From a virus, in IMG/VR virus record IMGVR_UViG_3300025450_000125, positions 1 to 23,756 of that record: a stretch of DNA of 23,756 nt. One strand, written 5' to 3'. The translations under genes were made by a program, and so were the position numbers. How positions within the stretch are numbered: the first letter of the stretch is position 1; each line of letters starts with the position of its first letter. The notes under the pieces are model-generated. The model was not told the DNA's origin. It made no database searches and saw nothing but the letters and a program-made list of their open reading frames with translations. Positions 8,298-16,283 of the stretch are shown one piece after another.

Positions 8298-10793
8298 TTA
8301 TTGTTGCACGTATTTGCCGTTTGACTGCAATATATATGTTACACCGTCTTTAATAAATGTAGGGGGTAGCCCGGCTGTTTTTTTGGATTGATCTTCCGCT
8401 GGTTTATTTTCCTGCTTTTGCTTTTTCCATGCTTCATTTGCTTCCCCAGTAACTTTATCAACTTGATCCGGGTCAGAAGCCAAAGGAAAGATACCACGAT
8501 TTTCTAAATAAGACTTTACAAATTTTTGTCGAGCTAATTCTTCTGCCGTGTCTGCTCTATGTTCAGAACCGTAAATACTTGGGTGGGCAGCTCTAGATGC
8601 TTCCGACGTTGCCACAGCTATTTGTTGAGGGGTTAATTCTTTACCGCCGTTTTCAGCTTTCGCTTTTTCTAATTGCGCTTTAAGCTGTATTTGGAACTCA
8701 GTATTATTTTTATTATATTCTGCGAGTGCCATAGCAGACTGGGTATGTTCTTTAGCCGCACCCATTGTAGCACCAGCATGGATTTGAGCTGATTTAATAG
8801 CAGCTTCCGCAGCGATTCTAGAACCAAGAGCTTTCTCGAGACGATCCAATTCTTTGTTGTAGTCTTCGTTAGCATTCTTAACGATATCGGCTTGGGCTTT
8901 ATAGCTCATATTACCAACTTCAAACTGAGCCTTAGCAATTTCCATCTGTTGACGTTGTTGTTCCTTAACGTCTTGCATTGCCCCCTGCACCGCAGGTTCA
9001 GCACCTTTACCGATATTAACCGCAGCATATGGCGATTGACCACCTAAAATACCTAATCCTGCCTGAAGAAACCGCATAGCAGATTGTTTTTCTGCATCAC
9101 CTGCACCAGCCTGCGTAAATTTTTCTAGCCTATTAAGATAGTCTTGTCCTGCAGTGTATTCGGGCATTACAGATTTTTGTTCTTGTATCCGTTCTTGCAA
9201 AGTCTTGCTTGGTTGAATTGCAGCTTCATCCTTAGACATATCTTTAACTTGATCGCCTTCAGCAAACGCAACGATTCCACCACCAGCCATATTATTCATG
9301 GAAGTAGCAGGAGCAGCGCCCAGTCCGGGGTTACGCATTTGTTGACGAAAGTCCATCTCACTTTGCGCAGCCTGTGCAGTCTGTGGGTCGTTAAGTTTAG
9401 GGTTAGCTTTCAAAGCAAGCTGCTGGTCGTCCAATCTACCAAGCATTGCATCTAGTTTAGCTGCAGGAACCCCACTAGCTATACCACCCGAAGCCATCTT
9501 TTTAACTTCAAAATCATCCGTTAAACCACCTTTCCTACCCATTAACTTAGCAGCACCTAAGCCAGCAACGCCCAGACCAGTTGCAGTGGATGCAAGACTT
9601 GGAGCGGCTTGATACATACTCGTAGCAGCCTGAGATAACGGTAAACCCTGATACAGACCCTGCATGAAGCTGAGCTGTTTGTATGGGTAGTTAAGCTGGT
9701 CAAGGTAATTCTGGTACTGTGTAGTGAGACCTTGTTGTTGCAGAGCTTGCTGTTGAGTACCCGCCGCCAACATACCCTGATTGATCGCTTGTTGTTGTCC
9801 AAACTGTTCTTGACCCAGATTACCAAGCGTACTAGCTGCTTGGCCAGAAGTATTAAGTCCTTGTAGGCCATACTGCCCTGCATTCGTTGCGGCATTAACA
9901 CCGGTAAGACCTTGAGCAGTACCCGCAAGTTGTGCATTAACTCCCTGCAAGCCCATACCTGCACCAGCAATACCTGTGTTATAAGCGGTATTAGCAGCGT
10001 TAAGGCCAGCCAATCCAGTTTGTGCGCCCTGCATGCCGAGGGTAGCGGCTTGTTGCATATTTTGGTTAGCGGTATTGTATGCTTGGTTATACGCATTACC
10101 GACTAGCTGATTCTGCGCCAACATGCGGTTTTGTTCATTTAGCCCTTGCATTAAACCTTCACGGCTACCACCAAACGCTCCGGATTTAGTAGCCGCGCCT
10201 TGTTCGTATGCATCTTGAATGCCGTACTGTTGGTTAAGCAGTTGTTGAGCAGGAGCTAGAGTTGCTTGAAGATATGGGTTCATGTATGCCTGAACCGCAG
10301 CAGGGTTAGTAGCGTTTTGCCCATAAGACATACCCGCATTCATACCCGCCATACCCGTGCCAATATCAGCACCAGATAATCCAGCAGCTTGTTGCCCGTA
10401 GCCAAAACCTTGAGCGCCGTAAAGTCCACCACCTTGTACACCAATATTTGCGCCTTGCTGACCGTAACCTAATGCAGCGTTTTGTAATTGCCCGGAAGTA
10501 TCATAGGCTTGCAGTCCGCTTTGCCCTACTTGGTATGCAAGATTTGAAGCGTCTGTAACTTGGGGTGCGACTTGTTGGTTAGCAATATTTTGGAATGCTT
10601 GGGTTTGCATGGGCGTAAAGCCCGCAACTTGCTGCCCTTGATACGCTTGGTAAGGGTTTTGATTAATATCAGTTAGCGCAGCGCCTTGACCTAATGTGTT
10701 CTCAACATATGGCTGTGCATATGAAGGGATAGATACGTTATTTACCGTAGTGCTAGTTGGTTGTGCGCTTCCGCTGCTGCTGCCGCCGCTCAT
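8298..10793 (-). CDS. internal/ejection-type virion protein, 831 aa, low complexity
   Basis: An 831-residue protein of no firmly known function. The N-terminal half (to about 420) is rich in Gly, Gln, Ala and Asn with loose repeats. GYGQQ blocks lie at about 105-160, and units like GLTGVNAATNAGQY and GLQGLNTSG at about 255-318. A Gly/Ala-rich hydrophobic stretch near 405-425 (GLGVAGLGAAKLMG) could cross a membrane. Two GGI motifs follow: MASGGIASG (about 432) and MAGGGIVAFAEGD (about 501). The C-terminal third is charged and helical, probably coiled coil (EKALGSRIAAEAAIKSAQIHA region), ending in VTYILQSNGKYVQQ. The start ATG overlaps the GNAT stop as ATGA. Its place between a smaller GGI-bearing protein and the giant polyvalent protein suggests an internal protein like T7 gp15 in position. 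No sequence homology to gp15 is claimed. Confidence 0.7.
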   Translation of the reverse strand: MSGGSSSGSAQPTSTTVNNVSIPSYAQPYVENTLGQGAALTDINQNPYQAYQGQQVAGFTPMQTQAFQNIANQQVAPQVTDASNLAYQVGQSGLQAYDTSGQLQNAALGYGQQGANIGVQGGGLYGAQGFGYGQQAAGLSGADIGTGMAGMNAGMSYGQNATNPAAVQAYMNPYLQATLAPAQQLLNQQYGIQDAYEQGAATKSGAFGGSREGLMQGLNEQNRMLAQNQLVGNAYNQAYNTANQNMQQAATLGMQGAQTGLAGLNAANTAYNTGIAGAGMGLQGVNAQLAGTAQGLTGVNAATNAGQYGLQGLNTSGQAASTLGNLGQEQFGQQQAINQGMLAAGTQQQALQQQGLTTQYQNYLDQLNYPYKQLSFMQGLYQGLPLSQAATSMYQAAPSLASTATGLGVAGLGAAKLMGRKGGLTDDFEVKKMASGGIASGVPAAKLDAMLGRLDDQQLALKANPKLNDPQTAQAAQSEMDFRQQMRNPGLGAAPATSMNNMAGGGIVAFAEGDQVKDMSKDEAAIQPSKTLQERIQEQKSVMPEYTAGQDYLNRLEKFTQAGAGDAEKQSAMRFLQAGLGILGGQSPYAAVNIGKGAEPAVQGAMQDVKEQQRQQMEIAKAQFEVGNMSYKAQADIVKNANEDYNKELDRLEKALGSRIAAEAAIKSAQIHAGATMGAAKEHTQSAMALAEYNKNNTEFQIQLKAQLEKAKAENGGKELTPQQIAVATSEASRAAHPSIYGSEHRADTAEELARQKFVKSYLENRGIFPLASDPDQVDKVTGEANEAWKKQKQENKPAEDQSKKTAGLPPTFIKDGVTYILQSNGKYVQQ

Positions 10794-11197
10794 AGTCGAA
10801 TCTCCATTAACGTGGCTTTTTTGCTAAGCCCAATTTTTTCATACAATCTTGCGGCGGCGTCTCTTGCATATACTTGCACACGGGTAGCCCCCATATCTTT
10901 TGCGATTGCACAAACCTGTTTAAAAACTTCTTTGGTTACTACAAATTTTCCACCTAAGCTAGTAATAACCGCTGTTCTATCGTTAGCACCATTACCCACA
11001 GATACCGTGGCTACCCCACGTAACTGCCTAGCTTCATCAATTGCAGCTAAAAGATGCCAAGTACCGCTGTTGACATACACTTTTAACTGGTCAATATTAT
11101 AGTCATCCGTATGCTCTAAACCCCTAGCTAACATGGGTTCGACCATTTCCCACGCTTGGGGGATAAACTTAGGGTCTATAACTTGTACGGTTATCAT
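10790..11197 (-). CDS. GNAT-family N-acetyltransferase, 135 aa
   Basis: A small GCN5-related acetyltransferase fold is suggested. The order is an N-terminal substrate-side half (IPQAWEMVEPMLARGLEHTDDYN), a strand with LLAAIDEARQLRGVATVSV, then VTKEVFKQVCAIAKDMGATRVQVYAR as the helix-strand pair near the acetyl-CoA site. It ends with AAARLYEKIGLSKKATLMEIRL, the usual GNAT C-terminal Tyr and Gly layout. The classic Q/RxxGxG/A acetyl-CoA loop is not obvious, so it may be divergent. It shares 4-bp ATGA overlaps with both neighbours, which ties its translation to two virion proteins. It may acetylate a virion protein or a host target; the substrate cannot be read from sequence. Confidence 0.75.
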   Translation of the reverse strand: MITVQVIDPKFIPQAWEMVEPMLARGLEHTDDYNIDQLKVYVNSGTWHLLAAIDEARQLRGVATVSVGNGANDRTAVITSLGGKFVVTKEVFKQVCAIAKDMGATRVQVYARDAAARLYEKIGLSKKATLMEIRL

Positions 11198-12819
11198 TTG
11201 GGTAAGTGCTTATAAGCCTTCGAATCAACTGCTACTTTATCTTTACCTATCGATTTTTTACGGCTTTGCTGTACTTTATTCATCATTGCATATAAGCGCT
11301 TTGCACCAGCATCGGTTGATCCATTACCTAGCTCAGATACAATACGTGCGGGGATTACAAATTCACCATCAGCAAGACGTGCAGGTTGATGTTTTCCGAT
11401 CTGCGCAGGGATATCATCACTCACCCCATCACCCGGACCTTTTAATAATCTACCGCCATCAGAGTACGAACCTAGATTATATACGTCTCCACCCTTGGCG
11501 TAGTTATTTGTCGTTCCTTGCATTGGGTAAGCTGGCCCCATACTAACTGAAGGATGCGCACCCATAATGCCTGTATCTGTAGGATGTTGACCGCCTGTGC
11601 CGTCATCTGGACTTGGGTAGTAACCGCCAATACCGCCACCCATTGCATACTTTTCAGCTTTCATTATGCCGCCTTTAGCTGCGCCACCTCCATCATACGA
11701 CCCATAATTAGTTACGGGCGCAGGGGTTTGTTGCACCGGAGTTTGTTGCGCAGCGGCTTGTGCGGCTGCTTGTTGTGCGGCTGCTTGTTGTATAGCTTGT
11801 TGTTGCGCTATGGCTTGCTGTTGTTGAGCCACGGCAGCTTGTTGCGCTGCGGACACCATTTGTGGACTACGTGGTGTCATTACGCCTAACTGCGGCTGAT
11901 TTACATATTCTGCTTGTGCCCGCTGCGCCAGCATGTTGTTATAGTCTTGCACCGCTTGAGAAGGCGTGTTAACCGGTGTAGTATATTTTGAAGTACTACC
12001 ACCATCAGCCATTGCAACAATACCGCCATTAGCACCAGAAGGGATACCGTAACCAACCGCATTTACTGGGGTGCCCGGGGTCATTGTCTGAGAACTAAAA
12101 TATGGTTGCCCCACTCCTCCAAACTGCGGGTTAACAGTTTTAGAATATGAGAAGGGTCGTATATAAGATGTGGGTATTGCATTACTTGGCGTACCAAAGC
12201 GCTTATTGTCCGCAGATAATAAGGCATACGCTCCTAACCCCCCTGCCCCAACAATACCAGCTTTTTGCCAGTTATTCAGGCTGCTCCAAAACCCTTTATC
12301 AGCATTAGTTTTTGTTACGTTATCTAAGTACTTCGAGGGCATGTTCTCTGCAGGTGTTCCACCAGCAAAAGGGTTTGTGTTGTCTACGTTTGGTTGTCCC
12401 GTGTATTGATCTTGTAAGACTTGGGTTTTATCACTTACACCAGCATCACCACCTTCATTGGTAGTCCCACCGCCACTGGTATCAACATAATTTTCATACC
12501 CAGTAGTAGTTGGCACAGTGCTTGTATCAGTTAGAAAATTACCAGCGTTACTCATTCCTGAAGTAAAACCTTCTGGCAATGCACCTGTATCCATAAACGC
12601 CTGAGCGCCAGCATCAGACAACGTACCAGCCACGTCACCAAGTGCACCACCATCCATACCCCCAGTAGCTGCAGATAGCAAACCACCAATAGGGCTACCG
12701 CCTTTAACAGTACTTTCAGCTGCACTTTCTAAGGCAATAGGGACAGCAAGTTCAGGAGCTACGATACCTAGCCCAATCTTACCGACTGATTCAAGAATGT
12801 TTCCGCCGCCACCGCTCAT
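11194..12819 (-). CDS. internal/ejection-type virion protein with GGI motifs, 541 aa
   Basis: The 541-residue protein opens MSGGGGNILESVG, much like the start of the 831-aa protein. It has Gly/Ala hydrophobic stretches (near 10-35, and AGIVGAGGLGAYALL near 190-205), a Gln/Ala tract (about 320-358), and several GGI-type motifs: NGGIVAMADGG (about 264-273), AKGGIMKAEKYAMGGGI (about 379-396) and YAKGGDVYNL (about 440). The C-terminal module at about 480-515 (LADGEFVIPARIVSELGNGS, then an AGAKRLYAMM helix) is, from memory, a recurring ending of phage structural proteins of unknown function. A good ribosome site, AAAGGAT, lies before the ATG. Position and the following gene order suggest a small internal protein comparable in place to T7 gp14. 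Function is inferred only. Confidence 0.7.
   Translation of the reverse strand: MSGGGGNILESVGKIGLGIVAPELAVPIALESAAESTVKGGSPIGGLLSAATGGMDGGALGDVAGTLSDAGAQAFMDTGALPEGFTSGMSNAGNFLTDTSTVPTTTGYENYVDTSGGGTTNEGGDAGVSDKTQVLQDQYTGQPNVDNTNPFAGGTPAENMPSKYLDNVTKTNADKGFWSSLNNWQKAGIVGAGGLGAYALLSADNKRFGTPSNAIPTSYIRPFSYSKTVNPQFGGVGQPYFSSQTMTPGTPVNAVGYGIPSGANGGIVAMADGGSTSKYTTPVNTPSQAVQDYNNMLAQRAQAEYVNQPQLGVMTPRSPQMVSAAQQAAVAQQQQAIAQQQAIQQAAAQQAAAQAAAQQTPVQQTPAPVTNYGSYDGGGAAKGGIMKAEKYAMGGGIGGYYPSPDDGTGGQHPTDTGIMGAHPSVSMGPAYPMQGTTNNYAKGGDVYNLGSYSDGGRLLKGPGDGVSDDIPAQIGKHQPARLADGEFVIPARIVSELGNGSTDAGAKRLYAMMNKVQQSRKKSIGKDKVAVDSKAYKHLPK
11761..11790. repeat. 15-bp perfect tandem duplication in a Gln/Ala tract
   Basis: TGCGGCTGCTTGTTG occurs twice head to tail (11761-11775 and 11776-11790) within a longer Gln/Ala-coding tract spanning about 11745-11860 of the 541-aa gene. 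The unit is five codons (a QQAAA-like block), so copy-number change by slippage would keep the frame. Confidence 0.85.
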
Positions 12820-12849
12820 AGTCTATCCTTTAACTTTTGTCAAATATTA

Positions 12850-13494
12850 TCATGGATACAGCGCAGATACAAAAGTTGCTGTAGCAATAACCGATGGTAT
12901 TGCCGGTACTGGAGATACCGCCGTCTGTGCCAAAATGTTTACACTTGTGTTGCTTACGCTCCACATGAACTCTAAATAGTCCCCTGCATTCATAGCCTGT
13001 ACAAAATTCCAAGCTGCAATTAGTTGAGCGCTACTTCCCTGCACTGCTACTTTACTGGCTGAGTTGGGTATATCAGCACCGTTTACCCGTACCCAAATAT
13101 AAATATACTGTGTTGAACCTGTAGAACTATTCAGTTGTGCAGAAAACTGAAAATTATATATGCCCGCTACCGCACAGATTATTCTAGAAGTGTGAGTAGG
13201 ATCAACACTTACTTGGTTAGAAGTGGCCGTGCTATTAAGCCGCATTGCATAGGCAGTGTTAGTTGCTACAGCAGTTTGGGTGGTTGTATCGTAAAAAGAC
13301 CCATTAGGAAACCGTAAATAACTACCGCCTGTATTAGACGTAAAGGGCTGAGCAAAGTTATCTATTTGGTTGAAATATATACGCAGGGCGTTATTAAGCT
13401 GGTCTGTGTAATCTTTATCGTATTCTATCGGTGCTAACAATAAGTTAGGCGATTTTGGTGGGCGCAGCGGTAGATTTTTAAGATCAGTTGTCAT
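12850..13494 (-). CDS. C1q/TNF-like jelly-roll tail fibre protein, 214 aa
   Basis: A short N-terminal attachment-like part (APIEYDKDYTDQLNNALRI then YFNQIDNFAQP) is typical of small phage tail proteins. It is followed by a predicted beta-rich domain from about residue 75 to the end. The strands read ICAVAGIYNFQFSAQLN, YIYIWVRVNGADIP and AGDYLEFMWSVS. This order, including the AGIYNF strand and the late GDYLEF strand, fits C1q/TNF-like trimeric jelly rolls used as receptor-binding tips. The ATG at 13494 overlaps the stop of the HNH/AP2 gene as TAATG. An in-frame TTG at 13500 is rejected as start. An AAGG lies about 9 bases upstream. A role in host attachment is inferred from fold and neighbourhood. 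Confidence 0.75.
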   Translation of the reverse strand: MTTDLKNLPLRPPKSPNLLLAPIEYDKDYTDQLNNALRIYFNQIDNFAQPFTSNTGGSYLRFPNGSFYDTTTQTAVATNTAYAMRLNSTATSNQVSVDPTHTSRIICAVAGIYNFQFSAQLNSSTGSTQYIYIWVRVNGADIPNSASKVAVQGSSAQLIAAWNFVQAMNAGDYLEFMWSVSNTSVNILAQTAVSPVPAIPSVIATATFVSALYP

Positions 13495-14105
13495 TACCAA
13501 TACCTTGCTTCAAGTTCTTTACGGGCTGCTGCGGCTTCTTCTACGGTACTACAGATTGACGAATAATATTTCTTTTTTTTAACAGTTATCGTTGCGTAAT
13601 ATTTTCCATTATGGAACAAAACTCCAGTTACACCGGTTTTGCTTGCTTTTGGAATGCGAATATTTCTAGCTTGCGTTCTTGGTGATGCCCAGCGGCAGTT
13701 GTCTGGCTCGTAATTTCCATATGTGTCAATACGATCAAGCGTTTCATCGCCTTGTGGCTCACCCATGTCAACAGCAAAATTGCGATAATCCATCCATGCG
13801 GGACAAACAGTCACCCCTTTACCTCCATAGTTAGGGTAGTCTTTATCTGTTGGAATTGTGCATCGTCTAATCATTGCTCGCCACGTATTATAAGAACCTT
13901 TGCCTGTTCCACCATGTTTGTAATTTCCTTTGTCACAACCACATGATATCGTATTGCCTGTTACCAAGCTACCAGATACTACTATTGATTCGTTACCACA
14001 TTCACACTTACACCGCCATAACACTTTCTTTAATCGGTCACGCCCGGCTTGTTCAATCACAGTTAACTTTCCAAACACCTGCCCAGTACGGTATACGAGT
14101 TTCAT
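13494..14105 (-). CDS. HNH/AP2-type homing endonuclease-like protein, 203 aa
   Basis: A 203-residue DNA-binding protein of the free-standing phage homing endonuclease type. The N-terminus has a zinc-ribbon-like set of cysteines (WRCKCECG at 30-37, SCGC at 54-57). Next comes YNTWRAMIRRC, then YGGKGVTVCPAW, and the family signature LDRIDTYGNYEPDNCRWAS, which resembles a His-Asn-His nuclease core with H64 or nearby residues as candidates. The C-terminus carries an AP2/ERF-like DNA-binding domain (GVTGVLFHNGKYYATITVK then TVEEAAAARKELEARYW). Such genes sit between structural genes of phages and copy themselves into unoccupied sites. The start ATG at 14105 follows AAGGAG by five bases, but this ribosome site is inside a hairpin (see separate entry). 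It may also be a regulator without nuclease activity. Confidence 0.8.
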   Translation of the reverse strand: MKLVYRTGQVFGKLTVIEQAGRDRLKKVLWRCKCECGNESIVVSGSLVTGNTISCGCDKGNYKHGGTGKGSYNTWRAMIRRCTIPTDKDYPNYGGKGVTVCPAWMDYRNFAVDMGEPQGDETLDRIDTYGNYEPDNCRWASPRTQARNIRIPKASKTGVTGVLFHNGKYYATITVKKKKYYSSICSTVEEAAAARKELEARYW

Positions 14106-14128
14106 AAAAGCTCCTTATTAGAGCCTTT
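14106..14128 (-). promoter_or_regulatory. hairpin covering the homing endonuclease ribosome binding site
   Basis: On the minus strand AAAGGCTC (14128-14121) can pair with GAGCTTTT (14113-14106): eight pairs, one of them G-U, around the loop TAATAAG. The Shine-Dalgarno AAGGAG (14116-14111) is partly in the loop and partly in the 3' arm. The start codon follows the stem directly. In long read-through transcripts this would hide the ribosome site. It could alternatively act as a weak terminator, since four Us end the stem. Confidence 0.6.
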
Positions 14129-14159
14129 AGTATACACTTTATTTCTCCATCAGTATACA
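14129..14159 (-). promoter_or_regulatory. direct repeat TGTATACT, possible promoter
   Basis: Two copies of TGTATACT (14159-14152 and 14136-14129, minus strand, 23 bp apart) fill most of the gap between the 703-aa gene and the HNH/AP2 gene. The downstream copy contains TATACT, close to a -10 hexamer, but no TTGACA-like -35 is seen at normal spacing. If it is a promoter, transcription would start about at 14122, inside the 5' arm of the hairpin. The core GTATAC is palindromic, so a protein-binding site is another option. Confidence 0.35.
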
Positions 14160-14161
14160 TA

Positions 14162-16273
14162 TCACCTACGTCCATCATTCCTGATATCAATACGGGGCGT
14201 ACCTAACTGCCAAGCTACACCTAGCGAGTTAGACTCAATCCTAAAGCTCATTTGCCGCCCACGCAACCGGGTATAGACCTGCCCATCGAATTGCTGAATG
14301 TCATAAGTCCCACGAGTGCTGTAATTGTTATAACTTTGGACGACAGGATTATCCGCAGCGCCGTAAGGGGTACCCGAGTTTTCCCGAGGTTTAACCGTCA
14401 TAGTTACAAATGGCTGGTCTACGTTAGAACCGTTAAAGTTCACATCAGGCAGTATGCGCCACACAAACCCAAAGTTATGACCATCACCAATATCAAAATC
14501 AGAAGACTGAACGTAAGCATCGATTGGTACTGGGGTTAACCCTGATACATCATCTACAGCAGCTTCGTGGTAAAGCAAACGGCTGTTATAGTCTGCAGCA
14601 ATAGGATAAGGACGTGTGCCGCTATCAGACCAAGCCGTGCGCCCAAGAGTGCCGTAATACCAGACTTTATCTAGGTAGTTATAAATAACATATTTGTTAA
14701 CTTGGTTAGAGTTAGCCGAGCAGTAGAACCACCATACCTCGTTGTAACCCTCGTTGCCGCCAGCAAATACTTGGAACGATTGGCTTGTATTAATGTCATC
14801 AAAAATATACTGACGCAGCGAGCAAGGCAGCGTCTCAACACGACCTGAATAGGTATAGAACTTTTCTTGCCCCATCCAGTAAGTCACGTTGTTAATCGTA
14901 ATCATTGAGTTAGGCGACATGACGGAAATGTTGTCCATCAAGATGTTAAAGCCCCAGACATAAGGCGCACCTAAGTACTGCATGGAATACAAGCAGGAAT
15001 CAGTCCAAACCAGAATTTCCTGACGAGTCGCACGAGCGCCCATGATATATGAACCATTAGTTAGACGGAATTCACCTGATTGGTTTGTAACATCAGGAAC
15101 CCATTGAAAAGCATTTGCTTGGTCTGACCAACGTACTAGCATCGGATCAAATGTCGTATTAGCGTTTAACGGATCGTAAGAGTTAGCGCCAAATGCAATA
15201 GCAAATTCTTGAATAGCGGAAGCAATAATCTGATTAGTTCTGTTAGGTACAAATTGCCCTTGATACCCGTTATAAGTAGCTAAACTCTGCAAAGATTGTG
15301 CACGGGAAGATGGACCTAGCTGAGCTTGCCAATAATAAATAGCACCGCCACGTTGAGCAAGAATTAAGTCCTGACCAAAGTTATCGTTCGTCCAAAGCAA
15401 GAGCTGCTCACCAATCGTACTCGTAGGTGACGCCGAACCCCAACCACCAGCACCCCAAGCACCTGCACCCCAACCAGTACCGATAACGTAAACGTCTAGA
15501 CCCGTGTTAATTTGATAAGTAGCAACGACTGCTGAACCGCCACCTGAAGTAGCACTTGTAGAGAACACACCAGTAATATTGATGGTATAAGTGTTGATTG
15601 AAACGACGTTAAATACTTGTTGTTCAATATTTAATTCAGCGGCAGTAAATCCCCCAAAAGGTCCCGTAGCTCCTGAGAAAGTGACGAAATCGTTTTGGGT
15701 TGTGCCATTGCTTGCATCAGTGACCAAAATGGTTGAGCATCCCACGCTATCGCCTGTAGAGTGAGCAGTTGCCGTAGTCCCGTTATATCCACGAACAAGT
15801 CCTGTAAGAGTGCTGCCAGAGACAGCGTTGTAGTAGATTTGCTCTGAACCGATCTTAATAACGCCCGGTGAATTGGGAAATGATGCTGCTGAAGTAAGGG
15901 TTAGAACAATTGCCGTTGCATTAAGATTTGCTGCTAGTGTGCTGTATGCAGTTGAAAACGGGTTAGCCGACATCGGGTTAGTTACTTTGCGAATAGGCGT
16001 AATATCGTAGTACGTGTTGCCTTCTTCTATGTAGTACTTTAAGTTCGTGCCTACGCCCAAGTAGTTATTGTTACCGCTTAAATCAACCCAGTTCCATAAC
16101 GAACGACATACACCTTGATACTGCGGATCAGCTACACGCACCCAACCGCCGATCTTTTCAGGAAAGCCAGAACGAAAACGAATCTTGTCGCAATCATACC
16201 AACCACCTTCGTTAGCATAATCAGTGCCTTCTCGGTTTACACCGGGGCGAAAGGTTAGTTTCTGTAACGGCAT
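14162..16273 (-). CDS. tail structural protein (hub/propeller-like), 703 aa
   Basis: The N-terminus (LQKLTFRPGVNREGTDY, then GGWYDCDKIRFRSGFPEKIGGW at about 23-44) is a recurring signature of large podovirus tail or head-tail structural proteins; I recall it as 'putative structural/tail protein'. Many short beta strands with Trp-rich turns follow (GTGWGAGAWGAGGWG near 265; MLVRWSDQANAFQWVPD; WFYCSANSNQ; KVWYYGTLGR). These suit a beta-propeller or hub comparable to P22 gp10-like stabilisation proteins, although sequence homology to gp10 is not claimed. LTGLVRGYNGTTATAHSTGD near 165 resembles a small inserted beta module. An AAAGGAT site precedes the ATG. It begins 10 bp after the endolysin stop. 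Virion role is confident, exact position in the tail is not. Confidence 0.75.
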   Translation of the reverse strand: MPLQKLTFRPGVNREGTDYANEGGWYDCDKIRFRSGFPEKIGGWVRVADPQYQGVCRSLWNWVDLSGNNNYLGVGTNLKYYIEEGNTYYDITPIRKVTNPMSANPFSTAYSTLAANLNATAIVLTLTSAASFPNSPGVIKIGSEQIYYNAVSGSTLTGLVRGYNGTTATAHSTGDSVGCSTILVTDASNGTTQNDFVTFSGATGPFGGFTAAELNIEQQVFNVVSINTYTINITGVFSTSATSGGGSAVVATYQINTGLDVYVIGTGWGAGAWGAGGWGSASPTSTIGEQLLLWTNDNFGQDLILAQRGGAIYYWQAQLGPSSRAQSLQSLATYNGYQGQFVPNRTNQIIASAIQEFAIAFGANSYDPLNANTTFDPMLVRWSDQANAFQWVPDVTNQSGEFRLTNGSYIMGARATRQEILVWTDSCLYSMQYLGAPYVWGFNILMDNISVMSPNSMITINNVTYWMGQEKFYTYSGRVETLPCSLRQYIFDDINTSQSFQVFAGGNEGYNEVWWFYCSANSNQVNKYVIYNYLDKVWYYGTLGRTAWSDSGTRPYPIAADYNSRLLYHEAAVDDVSGLTPVPIDAYVQSSDFDIGDGHNFGFVWRILPDVNFNGSNVDQPFVTMTVKPRENSGTPYGAADNPVVQSYNNYSTRGTYDIQQFDGQVYTRLRGRQMSFRIESNSLGVAWQLGTPRIDIRNDGRR

Positions 16274-16283
16274 TATTTATCCT

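Noticed and set aside
9557-10096. 179-codon minus-strand reading frame
   Set aside because: It lies in another frame of the low-complexity 831-aa gene. Its Leu/Val/Gln-rich text is what Gly/Gln/Ala codons give when shifted.
12838-12843. TTGACA on the minus strand before the 541-aa gene
   Set aside because: At 17-bp spacing the -10 position falls on the start codon (TATGAG), so a transcript would begin inside the gene.
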